From an uncultured Clostridia bacterium (lineage in GTDB: Bacteria > Bacillota_A > Clostridia > Oscillospirales > Oscillospiraceae): a stretch of DNA of 6,088 nt. The notes under the pieces are model-generated. The model saw nothing but the letters and a program-made list of their open reading frames with translations, was not told the origin of the DNA and did not search any database. The stretch's first letter is position 1. The number at the start of each line of letters is the position of its first letter. This document shows, piece by piece, positions 1 through 5,342 of the stretch. The stretch lies in assembly GCA_947166955.1 (NCBI GenBank), contig CAMVGI010000086.1, forward strand, positions 1 to 6,088, in the 5' to 3' direction. The translations under genes and the position numbers were made by a program.

Positions 1-319
1 TCTCGCGCTATACCCGCATTTTAAGCGTCTCTTTTTATTCCGTTGTCGTTGTGGAAAAACCTGTGGAAATTGTGGATAACTATTTGTAGACTTGAATTAT
101 TCACAATATTATGTAAATTATTTCGTCCTGTTTTCACCTGTCGAAAACGATTAAAATTTGCCGCCGCCCGATGGAAAAAGGGTCATCTTTTCGAAGTTTT
201 TTCTTTGTGAAAAAAGTTGAACCGTGTCAAAAAAATGAATGATTCGTCGAACGGTTTGCAAGATTTTGTTCTTGAATACACATGGTATTATTCCCCGAAA
301 AATTCACGAAAAATAATGG
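1..319. other. Gene-free AT-rich region with DnaA boxes, possible origin or dnaA flank
   Basis: No credible coding sequence is visible here. The left part holds four DnaA-box-like 9-mers: TGTGGAAAA (50-58), TGTGGAAAT (62-70), TGTGGATAA (71-79, a perfect TTATCCACA on the minus strand) and TTATTCACA (97-105, matching TTATNCACA). To the right the DNA is AT-rich with A and T tracts (about 185-240), including a 7-bp T/A hairpin near 197-214 with loop TTTGT. It is known that Firmicutes cluster DnaA boxes upstream of dnaA beside an AT-rich unwinding element. I infer that dnaA, if near, would lie left of the window on the minus strand. A weak minus-strand -10 (CATAAT, 108-113) is present with no good -35. 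No rpmH is seen to the right, so the assignment stays tentative. Confidence 0.45.
50..105. promoter_or_regulatory. Cluster of four DnaA-box-like sites
   Basis: Three boxes in the same orientation (TTTTCCACA, ATTTCCACA and TTATCCACA when read on the minus strand) sit at 50-58, 62-70 and 71-79. The last two abut and the first two are 3 bp apart. A fourth box, TTATTCACA, lies on the plus strand at 97-105. Two of the four match the consensus TTATNCACA exactly and the others differ by one or two bases. Such density in about 56 bp is far beyond chance and fits DnaA binding, either at an origin or in dnaA autoregulation. Confidence 0.7.
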
Positions 320-348
320 TTGACGCGCGCAGAGTATTATGCTATAAT
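320..348 (+). promoter_or_regulatory. Sigma-A promoter for tRNA-Thr
   Basis: The -35 is TTGACG (320-325) and the -10 is a perfect TATAAT (343-348), with a 17-bp spacer and a TGC immediately before the -10 that makes it an extended -10. The expected start point is near 355, about 16 nt before the mature tRNA, which fits a short leader removed by RNase P. Confidence 0.88.
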
Positions 349-370
349 CGCTTCCGTTGCGAAGCCCCAT

Positions 371-446
371 GCTGGTATAGCTCAGTTGGTAGAGCAGCTG
401 ATTCGTAATCAGCAGGTCATCAGTTCGAGTCTGATTACCAGCTCCA
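371..446 (+). tRNA. tRNA-Thr (anticodon CGT)
   Basis: This is a 76-nt cloverleaf. The acceptor stem is GCTGGTA (371-377) with TACCAGC (436-442). The D stem is GCTC (380-383) with GAGC (392-395). The anticodon stem is GCTGA (397-401) with TCAGC (409-413), around loop TTCGTAA with anticodon CGT at 404-406, which reads ACG (Thr). The T stem is ATCAG (419-423) with CTGAT (431-435), around loop TTCGAGT. The discriminator base is T443 and CCA is encoded at 444-446. All stems pair fully. It has its own promoter and terminator, so it is a single-gene transcription unit. Confidence 0.97.
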
Positions 447-484
447 AAAAAGCTCCGAAAATCATTGATTTTCGGAGCTTTTTT
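446..484. terminator. Bidirectional intrinsic terminator between tRNA-Thr and the cNMP-binding operon
   Basis: A perfect 13-bp stem (451-463 with 467-479) closes a 3-nt loop and is flanked by an A tract (446-450) and a T tract (479-484). It therefore has a U-rich tail on both strands. It begins at the last base of the tRNA and also lies 31 bp beyond the stop codon of the convergent gene at 516-965, so it can end both transcripts. Confidence 0.93.
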
Positions 485-515
485 CTATTCGGTCCGTTGC
501 GGCGCTTGCTTCCGC

Positions 516-965
516 TTACGCCTCCGCCACGCGCGCATAACGCGCCACGCGCTCGCGCAGCTCGTCGGGCAGCTCGCCCACGCCCGCGTCCGCAAGGTTT
601 GCCGCGGTTTCGCACGCCTTGAGATAATCCGCGGTCAATCCTCTGAGCCGTCGGGACATGTGCTGCAAAATCGCAAGCACCTTTTCCGGCTCCTGCGCAA
701 AGAGCGCGGCGAGGTCGTCCTCGGCGATCTCGCAAACGACGGTATGGTCCGTCAGCGCGACCGCGGAGGCGCTGCGCGGCGCTTTTTCGACCATGCCCAT
801 CTCGCCGAAGAACGCGCCCTCGGAAAGCTCCGTCAGCTTTTTCTCGCCCTCTTCGCCGTAACGGGCGAAGATGCCGACTTTTCCCTCGCGGATGTCGTAC
901 ATGCACGCGCCTTGCTCGCCCTCGCAGAAAATCAGATCGGCGCGGTTGTATTCTGTCAGTTTCAC
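516..965 (-). CDS. Cyclic-nucleotide-binding-domain protein (second of a tandem pair)
   Basis: A 149-residue soluble protein made of one CRP-type cyclic-nucleotide-binding domain (about residues 5-115) and a short helical tail (about 95-145). The phosphate-binding cassette is visible: F-G-E at 53-55, then P-R-S-A at 63-66, keeping the Glu and Arg that in this family contact ribose and phosphate. The glycine-rich turns expected in the beta roll are present (EGKVGIF, 27-33). There is no helix-turn-helix, kinase or channel segment after the domain, so it is not a complete CRP/FNR regulator. The start is GTG at 963-965, with a GGGGGAGG-type site (975-982) 9 nt upstream. It lies 18 bp after its paralogue and shares that gene's promoter. 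Which ligand it binds, if any, cannot be read from the sequence. Confidence 0.9.
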   Translation of the reverse strand: MKLTEYNRADLIFCEGEQGACMYDIREGKVGIFARYGEEGEKKLTELSEGAFFGEMGMVEKAPRSASAVALTDHTVVCEIAEDDLAALFAQEPEKVLAILQHMSRRLRGLTADYLKACETAANLADAGVGELPDELRERVARYARVAEA

Positions 966-983
966 GTTCGTTCGCCTCCCCCG

Positions 984-1505
984 TCAATAATAGTAGGTCA
1001 TGCCGTATCCGGTGGCAAGCGCGCCCGGATCGTACTTCAAAACAAGCTGCTGCACCTCGGCATACCGGTCGATGAAGCGCTTGAGCTTCGCCATCAGGCC
1101 CGTGCTGCGCTCCGCGCCCGTTTTGCGGCAGCCGTCCAGCTCGCGGATCACGCCGCAGACCTCCATGTACTCGCCCGTCAGCTCGCGCGTGCGCCGCCCG
1201 ATCGAGCGCATGATCTCAAGGATCTTTTCGGGCTTTTCCGCAAAATACGCCTTCAGGTCGTCCGGCACGATCACGTCGGCCTCCGTATCCGCCAACGCGA
1301 CGGCGGTGGCGCTGCGCGGATCGATGTCGATGGCGGCAAGCTCGCCGAAAATGCGTCCCGCGCCCAGCTCCGTCAGCTTTTGCTCTCCCGCTTTGCCGTA
1401 GTTCGCATAGATCCCGACGCTGCCGCTTTTGATCTCATACATCTCGCCGCCCAGCGTCCACTCTTCGAAAATGACCTCTCCGGCTTTGAATCGTTTGATT
1501 TCCAT
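984..1505 (-). CDS. Cyclic-nucleotide-binding-domain protein (first of a tandem pair)
   Basis: A 173-residue protein with an N-terminal cyclic-nucleotide-binding domain (about 1-115), paralogous to the next gene. The two align without gaps for roughly the first 90 residues, sharing EKILEI/EKVLAI-type helices, KLTEL at 43-47, F-G-E at 53-55 and P-R-S-A at 63-66. The C-terminal extension (about 115-173) is helical and ends in the tyrosine-rich MTYYY. No DNA-binding domain is present. The ATG at 1503-1505 is chosen because AGGAGA (1513-1518) sits 7 nt upstream. A longer frame from 1553 would begin at the predicted transcription start, so it is unlikely. This is the promoter-proximal gene of the two-gene operon. 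The role may be ligand sensing for a partner protein; that is inference. Confidence 0.9.
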   Translation of the reverse strand: MEIKRFKAGEVIFEEWTLGGEMYEIKSGSVGIYANYGKAGEQKLTELGAGRIFGELAAIDIDPRSATAVALADTEADVIVPDDLKAYFAEKPEKILEIMRSIGRRTRELTGEYMEVCGVIRELDGCRKTGAERSTGLMAKLKRFIDRYAEVQQLVLKYDPGALATGYGMTYYY

Positions 1506-1512
1506 ACGCTTG

Positions 1513-1518
1513 TCTCCT
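1513..1518 (-). promoter_or_regulatory. Ribosome binding site fixing the start of the 984-1505 gene
   Basis: AGGAGA on the minus strand lies 7 nt before the ATG at 1505-1503. It decides against the in-frame ATG 48 bp further upstream, which has no comparable site. Confidence 0.8.
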
Positions 1519-1558
1519 GTATTTTGAAAAATCGGAACCCAACGCCTTTCCATTGCCT

Positions 1559-1587
1559 ACTATACACAAGCTCCGCGCAAATGGCAA
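1559..1587 (-). promoter_or_regulatory. Promoter of the cNMP-binding operon
   Basis: Read on the minus strand, -35 TTGCCA (1587-1582), a 17-bp spacer and -10 TATAGT (1564-1559). The start point would be near 1552, giving a leader of about 47 nt. It is back to back with the promoter of the receiver-PAS gene, whose -35 begins 20 bp away. Confidence 0.78.
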
Positions 1588-1607
1588 GCGCAATATGCCG
1601 CAGGCAC

Positions 1608-1636
1608 TTGCTTTTTTTCTCCGCAGCGTGTATCCT
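1608..1636 (+). promoter_or_regulatory. Probable promoter of the receiver-PAS gene
   Basis: TTGCTT (1608-1613), 17 bp, TATCCT (1631-1636). The -10 matches consensus at four of six positions and the -35 at three, so this is a modest promoter. The predicted start point is about 1643, some 31 nt before the ATG. Confidence 0.55.
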
Positions 1637-1657
1637 TTATTTATGACATGTTTTGCG

Positions 1658-1664
1658 AAAGGAG
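1658..1664 (+). promoter_or_regulatory. Ribosome binding site fixing the receiver-PAS start
   Basis: AAAGGAG lies 9 nt before the ATG at 1674. An in-frame TTG at 1653 would place this site inside the coding region, so the ATG is preferred. Confidence 0.8.
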
Positions 1665-1673
1665 CGTCCGAAG

Positions 1674-2459
1674 ATGGTCCAGCAGAAAAACATTCTTATG
1701 ATCCTTCCCGAGGATGCGGAGCCGGTGGAGTTTTGCAGCCTGCTCACGCGTTACAACTACACGCGATTGTGCTTTACGGAGGAGGAGGGCTTTTCGTTCC
1801 TTGCGCAAAACAGCGACATCGTTTCCGCGGTGGTCTGGGACATCCGCCTCGCCCTGCAGAGCAATTTCGAAACCATTCAGGCGGTCTCCGCCGACCCGCG
1901 CTTCGCGTCCATCCCGATCATCGTGGTCTCGCCCGACGCGCCCACCGAGGCGGATATGCGCTGTCTGGAGTTCGGCGCATCCGACCTCATTTCCCCGCCG
2001 TGCCCGTGGGAGCTGCTCTCCAAGCGCATCTACAACGCCATCCGTGCGAAGGATTCGGCAACCTTCTACGAGATCGAAGGGATGCTGCAAAAGCTCCCGT
2101 GCAACATCTTTCTCAAGGACGCAGAGGGCAGATACGTCTTCTCCACGCAGTATTGGCGGCATCTGGAAAAGCGCAGCGATCCGAATTGGACGATCCGCGG
2201 CAAGACGGATATGGAGGTCCGCAAGGACAAGGAGAACGCCAAGCGCGCGTATGAAAGCGACCGGAAGATCCTTGCGACCGGTCAGGGCGCGCATTACGTG
2301 ATCGAGGAAAACGAGGACGGCATCCAGGAATTCCTTGAGATCGTCAAGGAGCCGGTGTTCGACGCCGAGGGCGAGATCAACGGCATCATCGCCCTCATCA
2401 CCGACGTGACGGAGCGCGAACAACTCAAACGCGGCATAAAGAAAAGCGGCTCGGACTGA
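1674..2459 (+). CDS. Receiver-like plus PAS domain signalling protein with no output domain
   Basis: A 261-residue cytoplasmic protein. Residues about 5-122 resemble a response-regulator receiver: an acidic pair E13-D14 after the first strand, a candidate phospho-acceptor D56 in VVWDIR, and S86 at the end of strand 4. The usual lysine of the strand-5 K-P motif is replaced, since the segment reads D-L-I-S-P-P-C (104-110). Residues about 135-250 form a PAS domain, with the typical F-L-K-D-A-E-G-R-Y opening (146-154), a G-K-T-D motif (176-179) and the closing D-V-T-E-R-E (244-249). The protein ends about 12 residues after the PAS domain, with no kinase, GGDEF or DNA-binding module. It may sense a ligand and pass the signal by protein contact. 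It is divergent from the cNMP-binding operon and shares its control region. Confidence 0.9.
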   Translation: MVQQKNILMILPEDAEPVEFCSLLTRYNYTRLCFTEEEGFSFLAQNSDIVSAVVWDIRLALQSNFETIQAVSADPRFASIPIIVVSPDAPTEADMRCLEFGASDLISPPCPWELLSKRIYNAIRAKDSATFYEIEGMLQKLPCNIFLKDAEGRYVFSTQYWRHLEKRSDPNWTIRGKTDMEVRKDKENAKRAYESDRKILATGQGAHYVIEENEDGIQEFLEIVKEPVFDAEGEINGIIALITDVTEREQLKRGIKKSGSD

Positions 2460-2470
2460 GCCGCTTTTTT
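2442..2470. terminator. Bidirectional terminator overlapping the receiver-PAS stop codon
   Basis: An 11-bp stem, AAAAGCGGCTC (2442-2452) with GAGCCGCTTTT (2458-2468), closes the loop GGACT and is followed by a T6 run (2465-2470). The TGA stop (2457-2459) spans the loop and the 3' arm. In reverse the A tract gives a U tail for the convergent gene that ends at 2480. Confidence 0.92.
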
Positions 2471-2479
2471 CTTGCAAAT

Positions 2480-3433
2480 TCAGCGCTTGAACGACAGCAG
2501 CAACGGAAAGAACTCCTCCCCCCGCTCGGCGCGGACGAAAGCCTTTTCCACGTTCTCGCCCTCTCCCGCCACGACGATGCACAGCGACCCGCGGTACTGC
2601 TCCGCGGCGGTGCAGATGGTTTTCAGCGCGCGGTCCATCAGATTGCCGCCCGCGCAGGGCATGTCGAACTCCTCGAAGTGCTCCACGAGCAGCACACCGC
2701 CGTTCGCCTTTGCCGCCGCGCGGCGGATGTATTCGTTCGTCATGCCGACGCGCTCGATGACGACCTGTTCCGCGTCCAGCGTGCGGACCTCCGCAAGCGA
2801 GAGCAGCCCCGCGCGTTTGAGCTGGCGCGCGATGTACTGCGCCCAGATCAGCGTCCTGTGCTCCGGAAAATCCAGCAGCCCCGCGTTCATAAACGGCGGC
2901 TGCATGGAAAAACCGTCGCTGCAGCCCGCCGCCTCCATCTGCGTACGCAGGGATTCCGCCATGCGGTGGATCGGCTCGCGCAGATCGTCGCGCTCCAAAA
3001 CGGCGGGGTCGACGCACCTGTCGTCGCCGTGGCGCGCGAGGAAATCCGCCGTATAGCCGATCACCTCGTCCAGCCCCGTCTTGGCAAGCTTCGCCGCTTT
3101 CTCGCCCTCCGGCGCGTCCTCGCCCTCCGTCACGCGGTAGCAGGCGTATTGCAGCATGCCCGCCGTGTCGCAGAAGCTCTTGTTCCCGATCATGTCCCAA
3201 AAGGCAATATCGCTCAGAATAACGGTCGGCGGCGCCGTTTCGCCCGTCACGCCGAGATACAGTCCGCCGAGAAGCTGCTCAAACAGCGCGCTGCACGCAG
3301 CGACGCAGTCGCCATACGCATTTTGCTCGTAGAGCGTTTCGATCTTGGCATACTGCGAATTCAACCGCTGCGCGCCGACCATATACGGGCTTGCGCCGAT
3401 GCTCCCCAAAAGGCTGAATATCTGCTTGTTCAC
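2480..3433 (-). CDS. Degenerate CbbX/CfxQ-like AAA+ protein (pseudo-ATPase) with helical N-terminal domain
   Basis: A 317-residue soluble protein. The C-terminal part (about 180-317) follows the CbbX/CfxQ AAA+ pattern: a helix ending R-A-G-L-L-S (207-212), then a Walker-B-position strand G-G-V-L-L-V (245-250), then sensor-1 V-V-A-G (287-290) and a closing F-F-P-L-L-L-S-F. The catalytic residues are gone. The P-loop position reads L-D-F-P-E-H-R-T instead of GxxGxGKT, the Walker B D-E is E-H (251-252), and the arginine-finger R-F is F-F. The N-terminal part (about 25-135) is helical; a HEPN-like fold is possible but not shown. The start is taken as GTG at 3431-3433, because GGGGTG (3440-3445) sits 6 nt upstream. 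A GTG at 3440-3442 is part of that site and would add three residues. It probably acts as a nucleotide-independent scaffold (inference). Confidence 0.85.
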   Translation of the reverse strand: MNKQIFSLLGSIGASPYMVGAQRLNSQYAKIETLYEQNAYGDCVAACSALFEQLLGGLYLGVTGETAPPTVILSDIAFWDMIGNKSFCDTAGMLQYACYRVTEGEDAPEGEKAAKLAKTGLDEVIGYTADFLARHGDDRCVDPAVLERDDLREPIHRMAESLRTQMEAAGCSDGFSMQPPFMNAGLLDFPEHRTLIWAQYIARQLKRAGLLSLAEVRTLDAEQVVIERVGMTNEYIRRAAAKANGGVLLVEHFEEFDMPCAGGNLMDRALKTICTAAEQYRGSLCIVVAGEGENVEKAFVRAERGEEFFPLLLSFKR

Positions 3434-3439
3434 GCTGTT

Positions 3440-3445
3440 CACCCC
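3440..3445 (-). promoter_or_regulatory. Ribosome binding site choosing between two GTG starts
   Basis: GGGGTG on the minus strand lies 6 nt before the GTG at 3433. The alternative GTG at 3442 is embedded in this same site and has no ribosome binding site of its own. Confidence 0.55.
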
Positions 3446-3468
3446 GCTTTTCGGACATTACCGCGGAT

Positions 3469-3497
3469 AGTATAGCACATTTTGCGCTTTTTGACAA
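3469..3497 (-). promoter_or_regulatory. Strong promoter of the pseudo-AAA+ gene
   Basis: On the minus strand, -35 TTGTCA (3497-3492), a 17-bp spacer and -10 TATACT (3474-3469). A TGC directly before the -10 makes it an extended -10. The start point is near 3462, giving a leader of about 29 nt. Confidence 0.85.
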
Positions 3498-3512
3498 TAT
3501 CCGCCTTTCGTC

Positions 3513-3541
3513 TTGTATCGCGCCCGCGTTCGTGATATAAT
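3513..3541 (+). promoter_or_regulatory. Promoter of the small coiled-coil membrane protein gene
   Basis: TTGTAT (3513-3518), 17 bp, perfect TATAAT (3536-3541), preceded by an extended -10 TGA. The start point is about 3548, leaving a leader of about 44 nt. The leader holds a short inverted repeat, TGCAAA and TTTGCA, just before the AGGAGG. The -35 is 15 bp from that of the divergent gene. Confidence 0.82.
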
Positions 3542-3591
3542 GCTCACAGCGTCATGATATGCAAACCGCATCATTTGCAGGAGGCGACACG

Positions 3592-3990
3592 ATGAAAAAG
3601 ATTTCGGTGGGACGCTCCGTCCCGAAAATGGCTTTGCCCGCGCCGAAGCAGGCTTTTCCCGCACCGAAGCAGGCGCTCTCCGCTTATGCCGAGCAGCGCA
3701 TCCTCGAGCAGTTCCCCTTCGATACGAAGGCGCTGCGCAAGGCGGCGAAGTATCTGGAGCCGAAGCGTCTCAAGCTCGTTGCACTTGTCGCCGTCGGCGG
3801 CGGCGCGCTGCTGTCGCTGCTCGCCTCCATCGGGCACGAACGGCTCTATCAGGCGGCGGTCGCGCGGGAGCTGAAGCGCCAGCTGGCGCCGCTGAACGCC
3901 AAGCTCGACCGGCTCGAAACGCAAAACGAGGAACTGCGCCGTCAGAACGAGTCCCTCAAAGAGCGCCTTCCGGACAAGGCGGGCGTCTGA
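3592..3990 (+). CDS. Small single-pass membrane protein with Pro/Ala heptads and C-terminal coiled coil
   Basis: A 132-residue protein that I do not recognise. The basic N-terminus (MKKISVGRS) is followed by two near-identical 7-residue units, L/F-P-A-P-K-Q-A, at 15-28 and a degenerate third (LSAYAEQ, 29-35). A charged linker leads to one hydrophobic helix (about 62-80, KLVALVAVGGGALLSLLA). Residues 85-126 then form a strongly heptad-like, Leu-spaced, Glu/Arg/Gln-rich coiled coil (LDRLETQNEELRRQNESL) that would support oligomerisation. There is no cleavable signal peptide; the hydrophobic segment is internal. AGGAGG (3579-3584) sits 7 nt before the ATG. It has its own promoter and terminator. 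A role in anchoring or organising a membrane complex is possible, but nothing in the sequence proves it. Confidence 0.88.
   Translation: MKKISVGRSVPKMALPAPKQAFPAPKQALSAYAEQRILEQFPFDTKALRKAAKYLEPKRLKLVALVAVGGGALLSLLASIGHERLYQAAVARELKRQLAPLNAKLDRLETQNEELRRQNESLKERLPDKAGV
3634..3675 (+). repeat. Two 21-bp tandem repeats encoding L/F-P-A-P-K-Q-A
   Basis: The units 3634-3654 and 3655-3675 differ at few positions and stay in frame, adding a Pro-Ala-Pro-Lys-Gln spacer to the N-terminus of the small membrane protein. They look like a recent in-frame duplication. Confidence 0.8.
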
Positions 3991-4053
3991 ACCGCCGAAA
4001 GCCGCCGCTTTTGCGGAGCGCATCCTCACAGGAAGCGGCCTTCCAGGCAACAG

Positions 4054-4092
4054 AAAACGCCGTGGGTATCCCCCACGGCGTTTCTTCTTTTA
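4054..4092. terminator. Bidirectional terminator between two convergent genes
   Basis: A 12-bp GC-rich stem (4055-4066 with 4072-4083) closes a 5-nt loop. On the plus strand it is followed by a T-rich tail (4081-4093, broken by two C's), ending the coiled-coil gene transcript. On the minus strand it gives a TTTTCTG tail and ends the transcript of the operon whose last stop is at 4090-4092. Confidence 0.88.
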
Positions 4093-5338
4093 TTCTCCGT
4101 CCGTCCGGCGTTTTTGCGAAAGCTGACGCAGCTTGAGGTCGGTGTTGAAAAAGTCCTTGGTCGAGCAGCCCGCACGGCCGCCGCCGGCGCAGGCGCACGC
4201 ACAGGCGCACGCACAGGCGCAGGAGCTGTGCGCGCAGGAGGAATGGTGGCTGCTGCTTCCCCGCGAGGACGAAGAACTGCGCGGCACGGGCACGTGCGTT
4301 ACGTGGACGCGGACGTAGGTATTCGGCTGGGACGTATAGCGGTACAATCCGTCCGTGTTCTTCTTTTTCAGTTCCTTTTCCTCCGCGGGGATGTCCTCCT
4401 CCTTGATGACCTCCTCGCTCTTGATGAAGCTGCGGCCGCAGAACTCGCAGTTGTCCTTGCCCTCCGGACGCGGCGCGCCGCAGCCCTGGCAGGTGGGATA
4501 GTACACGATCTTGGTGCGCGTGACCTTTTTCTGCGTGCCGTCGTAGAGCAGCAGGGCAAACTCCGCGTCCAGGGTCTTTGTCGAACGCCGCGCCCGCGAT
4601 CGCGATCAGGACGCGGAACCCGATCAAAAGGAAGATCATGACGCCTCCGCCGAACACCGCCCAGCCGTCGTCCTCGTCCTCCCATTCGCCGCCCCAGTCG
4701 TCGCCCGTCTCGATGCTCTTGCTCACGTCGAAGGCAAACGCGTCGTTGGGATAGGTGACGCTGACGTCGAACATCTCGCCCTTGTCAAGCGCCTTGCTCC
4801 ACGTAAAGTAGCCGTTCTTTTGGATGCAGGCGGGCGTCTGGGACAGCGCCCGATCGGCATTCCAGCGGATCGTCAGCTCGTCCACGCGGATGTCGTCGAA
4901 CCAGCCGGGCGTGAAGCGGTACACCGTTTCGCCCTCGGTCAGCTCGTCGACCTGATACATGTAGTCCTGCACGACCTCGAACTCGATCTGCGCGACCTCG
5001 CCCGCGTGATACTCGCGGTCGAGATCGACGCGCACGTTGCTGCCGCCGTCGGAAGCGTAGCGTATCTCTTTCACGGCGGGGCTCAGCGCCGTCATGGACA
5101 GGTAGTGGTTGTTCGGAATGCCGATCGTCACCCACGAAAGCGGGCCTTCGCTGGTGGAGTCGAGCACCTTCCAGTCAATGTGGTAGCGCATGCGCAGCGT
5201 CGCGTCGTCGTTGACGTCCACGGTGATCTCATATCGCAAGATCTCGTCCAGCTCCGCCGCCTGCGCCGTCGCCGTGAAAAGCGGCGATACGAGCAGCAGA
5301 CACAGCAGCAGGACCGGAAGCAGGCTTCTCTTTTTCAT
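4090..5338 (-). CDS. Secreted/membrane DUF2207-like protein with zinc ribbon and (Cys-Ala)6 tail, frameshifted
   Basis: The reconstructed product is 415 residues. Residues 1-28 are a signal peptide (MKKR, Leu-rich core, cleavage near A-Q-A-A). Residues 29-205 are an extracellular beta-rich domain resembling DUF2207-type ectodomains (weak assignment). An acidic Asp/Glu/Trp linker leads to one membrane helix (about 227-251). A C-Q-G-C ... C-E-F-C zinc ribbon (Cys 283, 286, 297, 300) follows, then a charged segment, a Ser/His-rich stretch (354-372), six Cys-Ala units (373-384), G-G-G-R-A-G-C-S (385-392) and a basic end. The topology puts ribbon and tail in the cytoplasm. ATG at 5336-5338 has AGGAG 7 nt upstream and lies 4 bp after the radical SAM stop. 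The frame is broken: residues to K254 read in one frame, and the rest is in a frame one base further on. The uninterrupted frame after the break looks like noise. Confidence 0.85.
4186..4221 (-). repeat. 36-bp repeat encoding (Cys-Ala)6
   Basis: Six consecutive Cys-Ala codon pairs, built on a 12-bp unit (GGCGCACGCACA on the plus strand) repeated at 4192-4203 and 4204-4215 with partial copies on each side. TGC/TGT and GCC/GCG alternate. The repeat is in frame and lies in the cytoplasmic tail of the membrane protein. Confidence 0.9.
4572..4579 (-). other. Site of single-base frameshift in the membrane protein gene
   Basis: The upstream frame is convincing up to A-A-F-D-K (ending at 4577) and the downstream frame from T-L-D-A-E-F-A (starting at 4575). 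Joining them needs one surplus base, most simply one extra A in the AAA run (minus strand 4579-4577) or one extra C in the CCC run (4574-4572). There is no stop codon or recognisable slippery heptamer. This may be an assembly or sequencing indel, or a real mutation. Confidence 0.8.
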
Positions 5339-5342
5339 CGTC

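Noticed and set aside
217..408. Small plus-strand open frame in the AT-rich region
   Set aside because: It reads through the tRNA promoter into the tRNA itself, with no ribosome binding site.
1506..1553. N-terminal extension of the first cNMP-binding gene to 1553
   Set aside because: The predicted transcription start is near 1552, and a proper ribosome binding site precedes the ATG at 1505.
465..1646. Long plus-strand open frame opposite the two cNMP-binding genes
   Set aside because: It is the antisense of two clear domain-bearing genes, its composition is Arg/Ala/His-rich, and it has no ribosome binding site. It begins inside the tRNA terminator.
1641..3200. Long minus-strand frame spanning the receiver-PAS gene and part of the pseudo-AAA+ gene
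   Set aside because: It overlaps two better-supported genes out of frame, crosses a terminator, and shows no recognisable domain.
2678..3475. Plus-strand open frame opposite the pseudo-AAA+ gene
   Set aside because: Arg/His/Ala-rich shadow of GC-rich coding DNA, without a promoter or ribosome binding site.
4186..4221. Short direct repeats as a CRISPR array
   Set aside because: The units are 12 bp, contiguous with no spacers, and encode Cys-Ala in frame.
3956..4576. Continuation of the upstream frame of the membrane protein to 3956
   Set aside because: After 4577 this frame gives Arg/His-rich sequence without domain features, crosses the terminator at 4054-4084 and runs antisense into the coiled-coil gene. 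The other frame carries the zinc ribbon and Cys tail.
4572..4579. Programmed ribosomal frameshift instead of a mutation
   Set aside because: There is no slippery heptamer, no in-frame stop, and no nearby stem or internal Shine-Dalgarno sequence that I can identify; a one-base indel in a short homopolymer is simpler.
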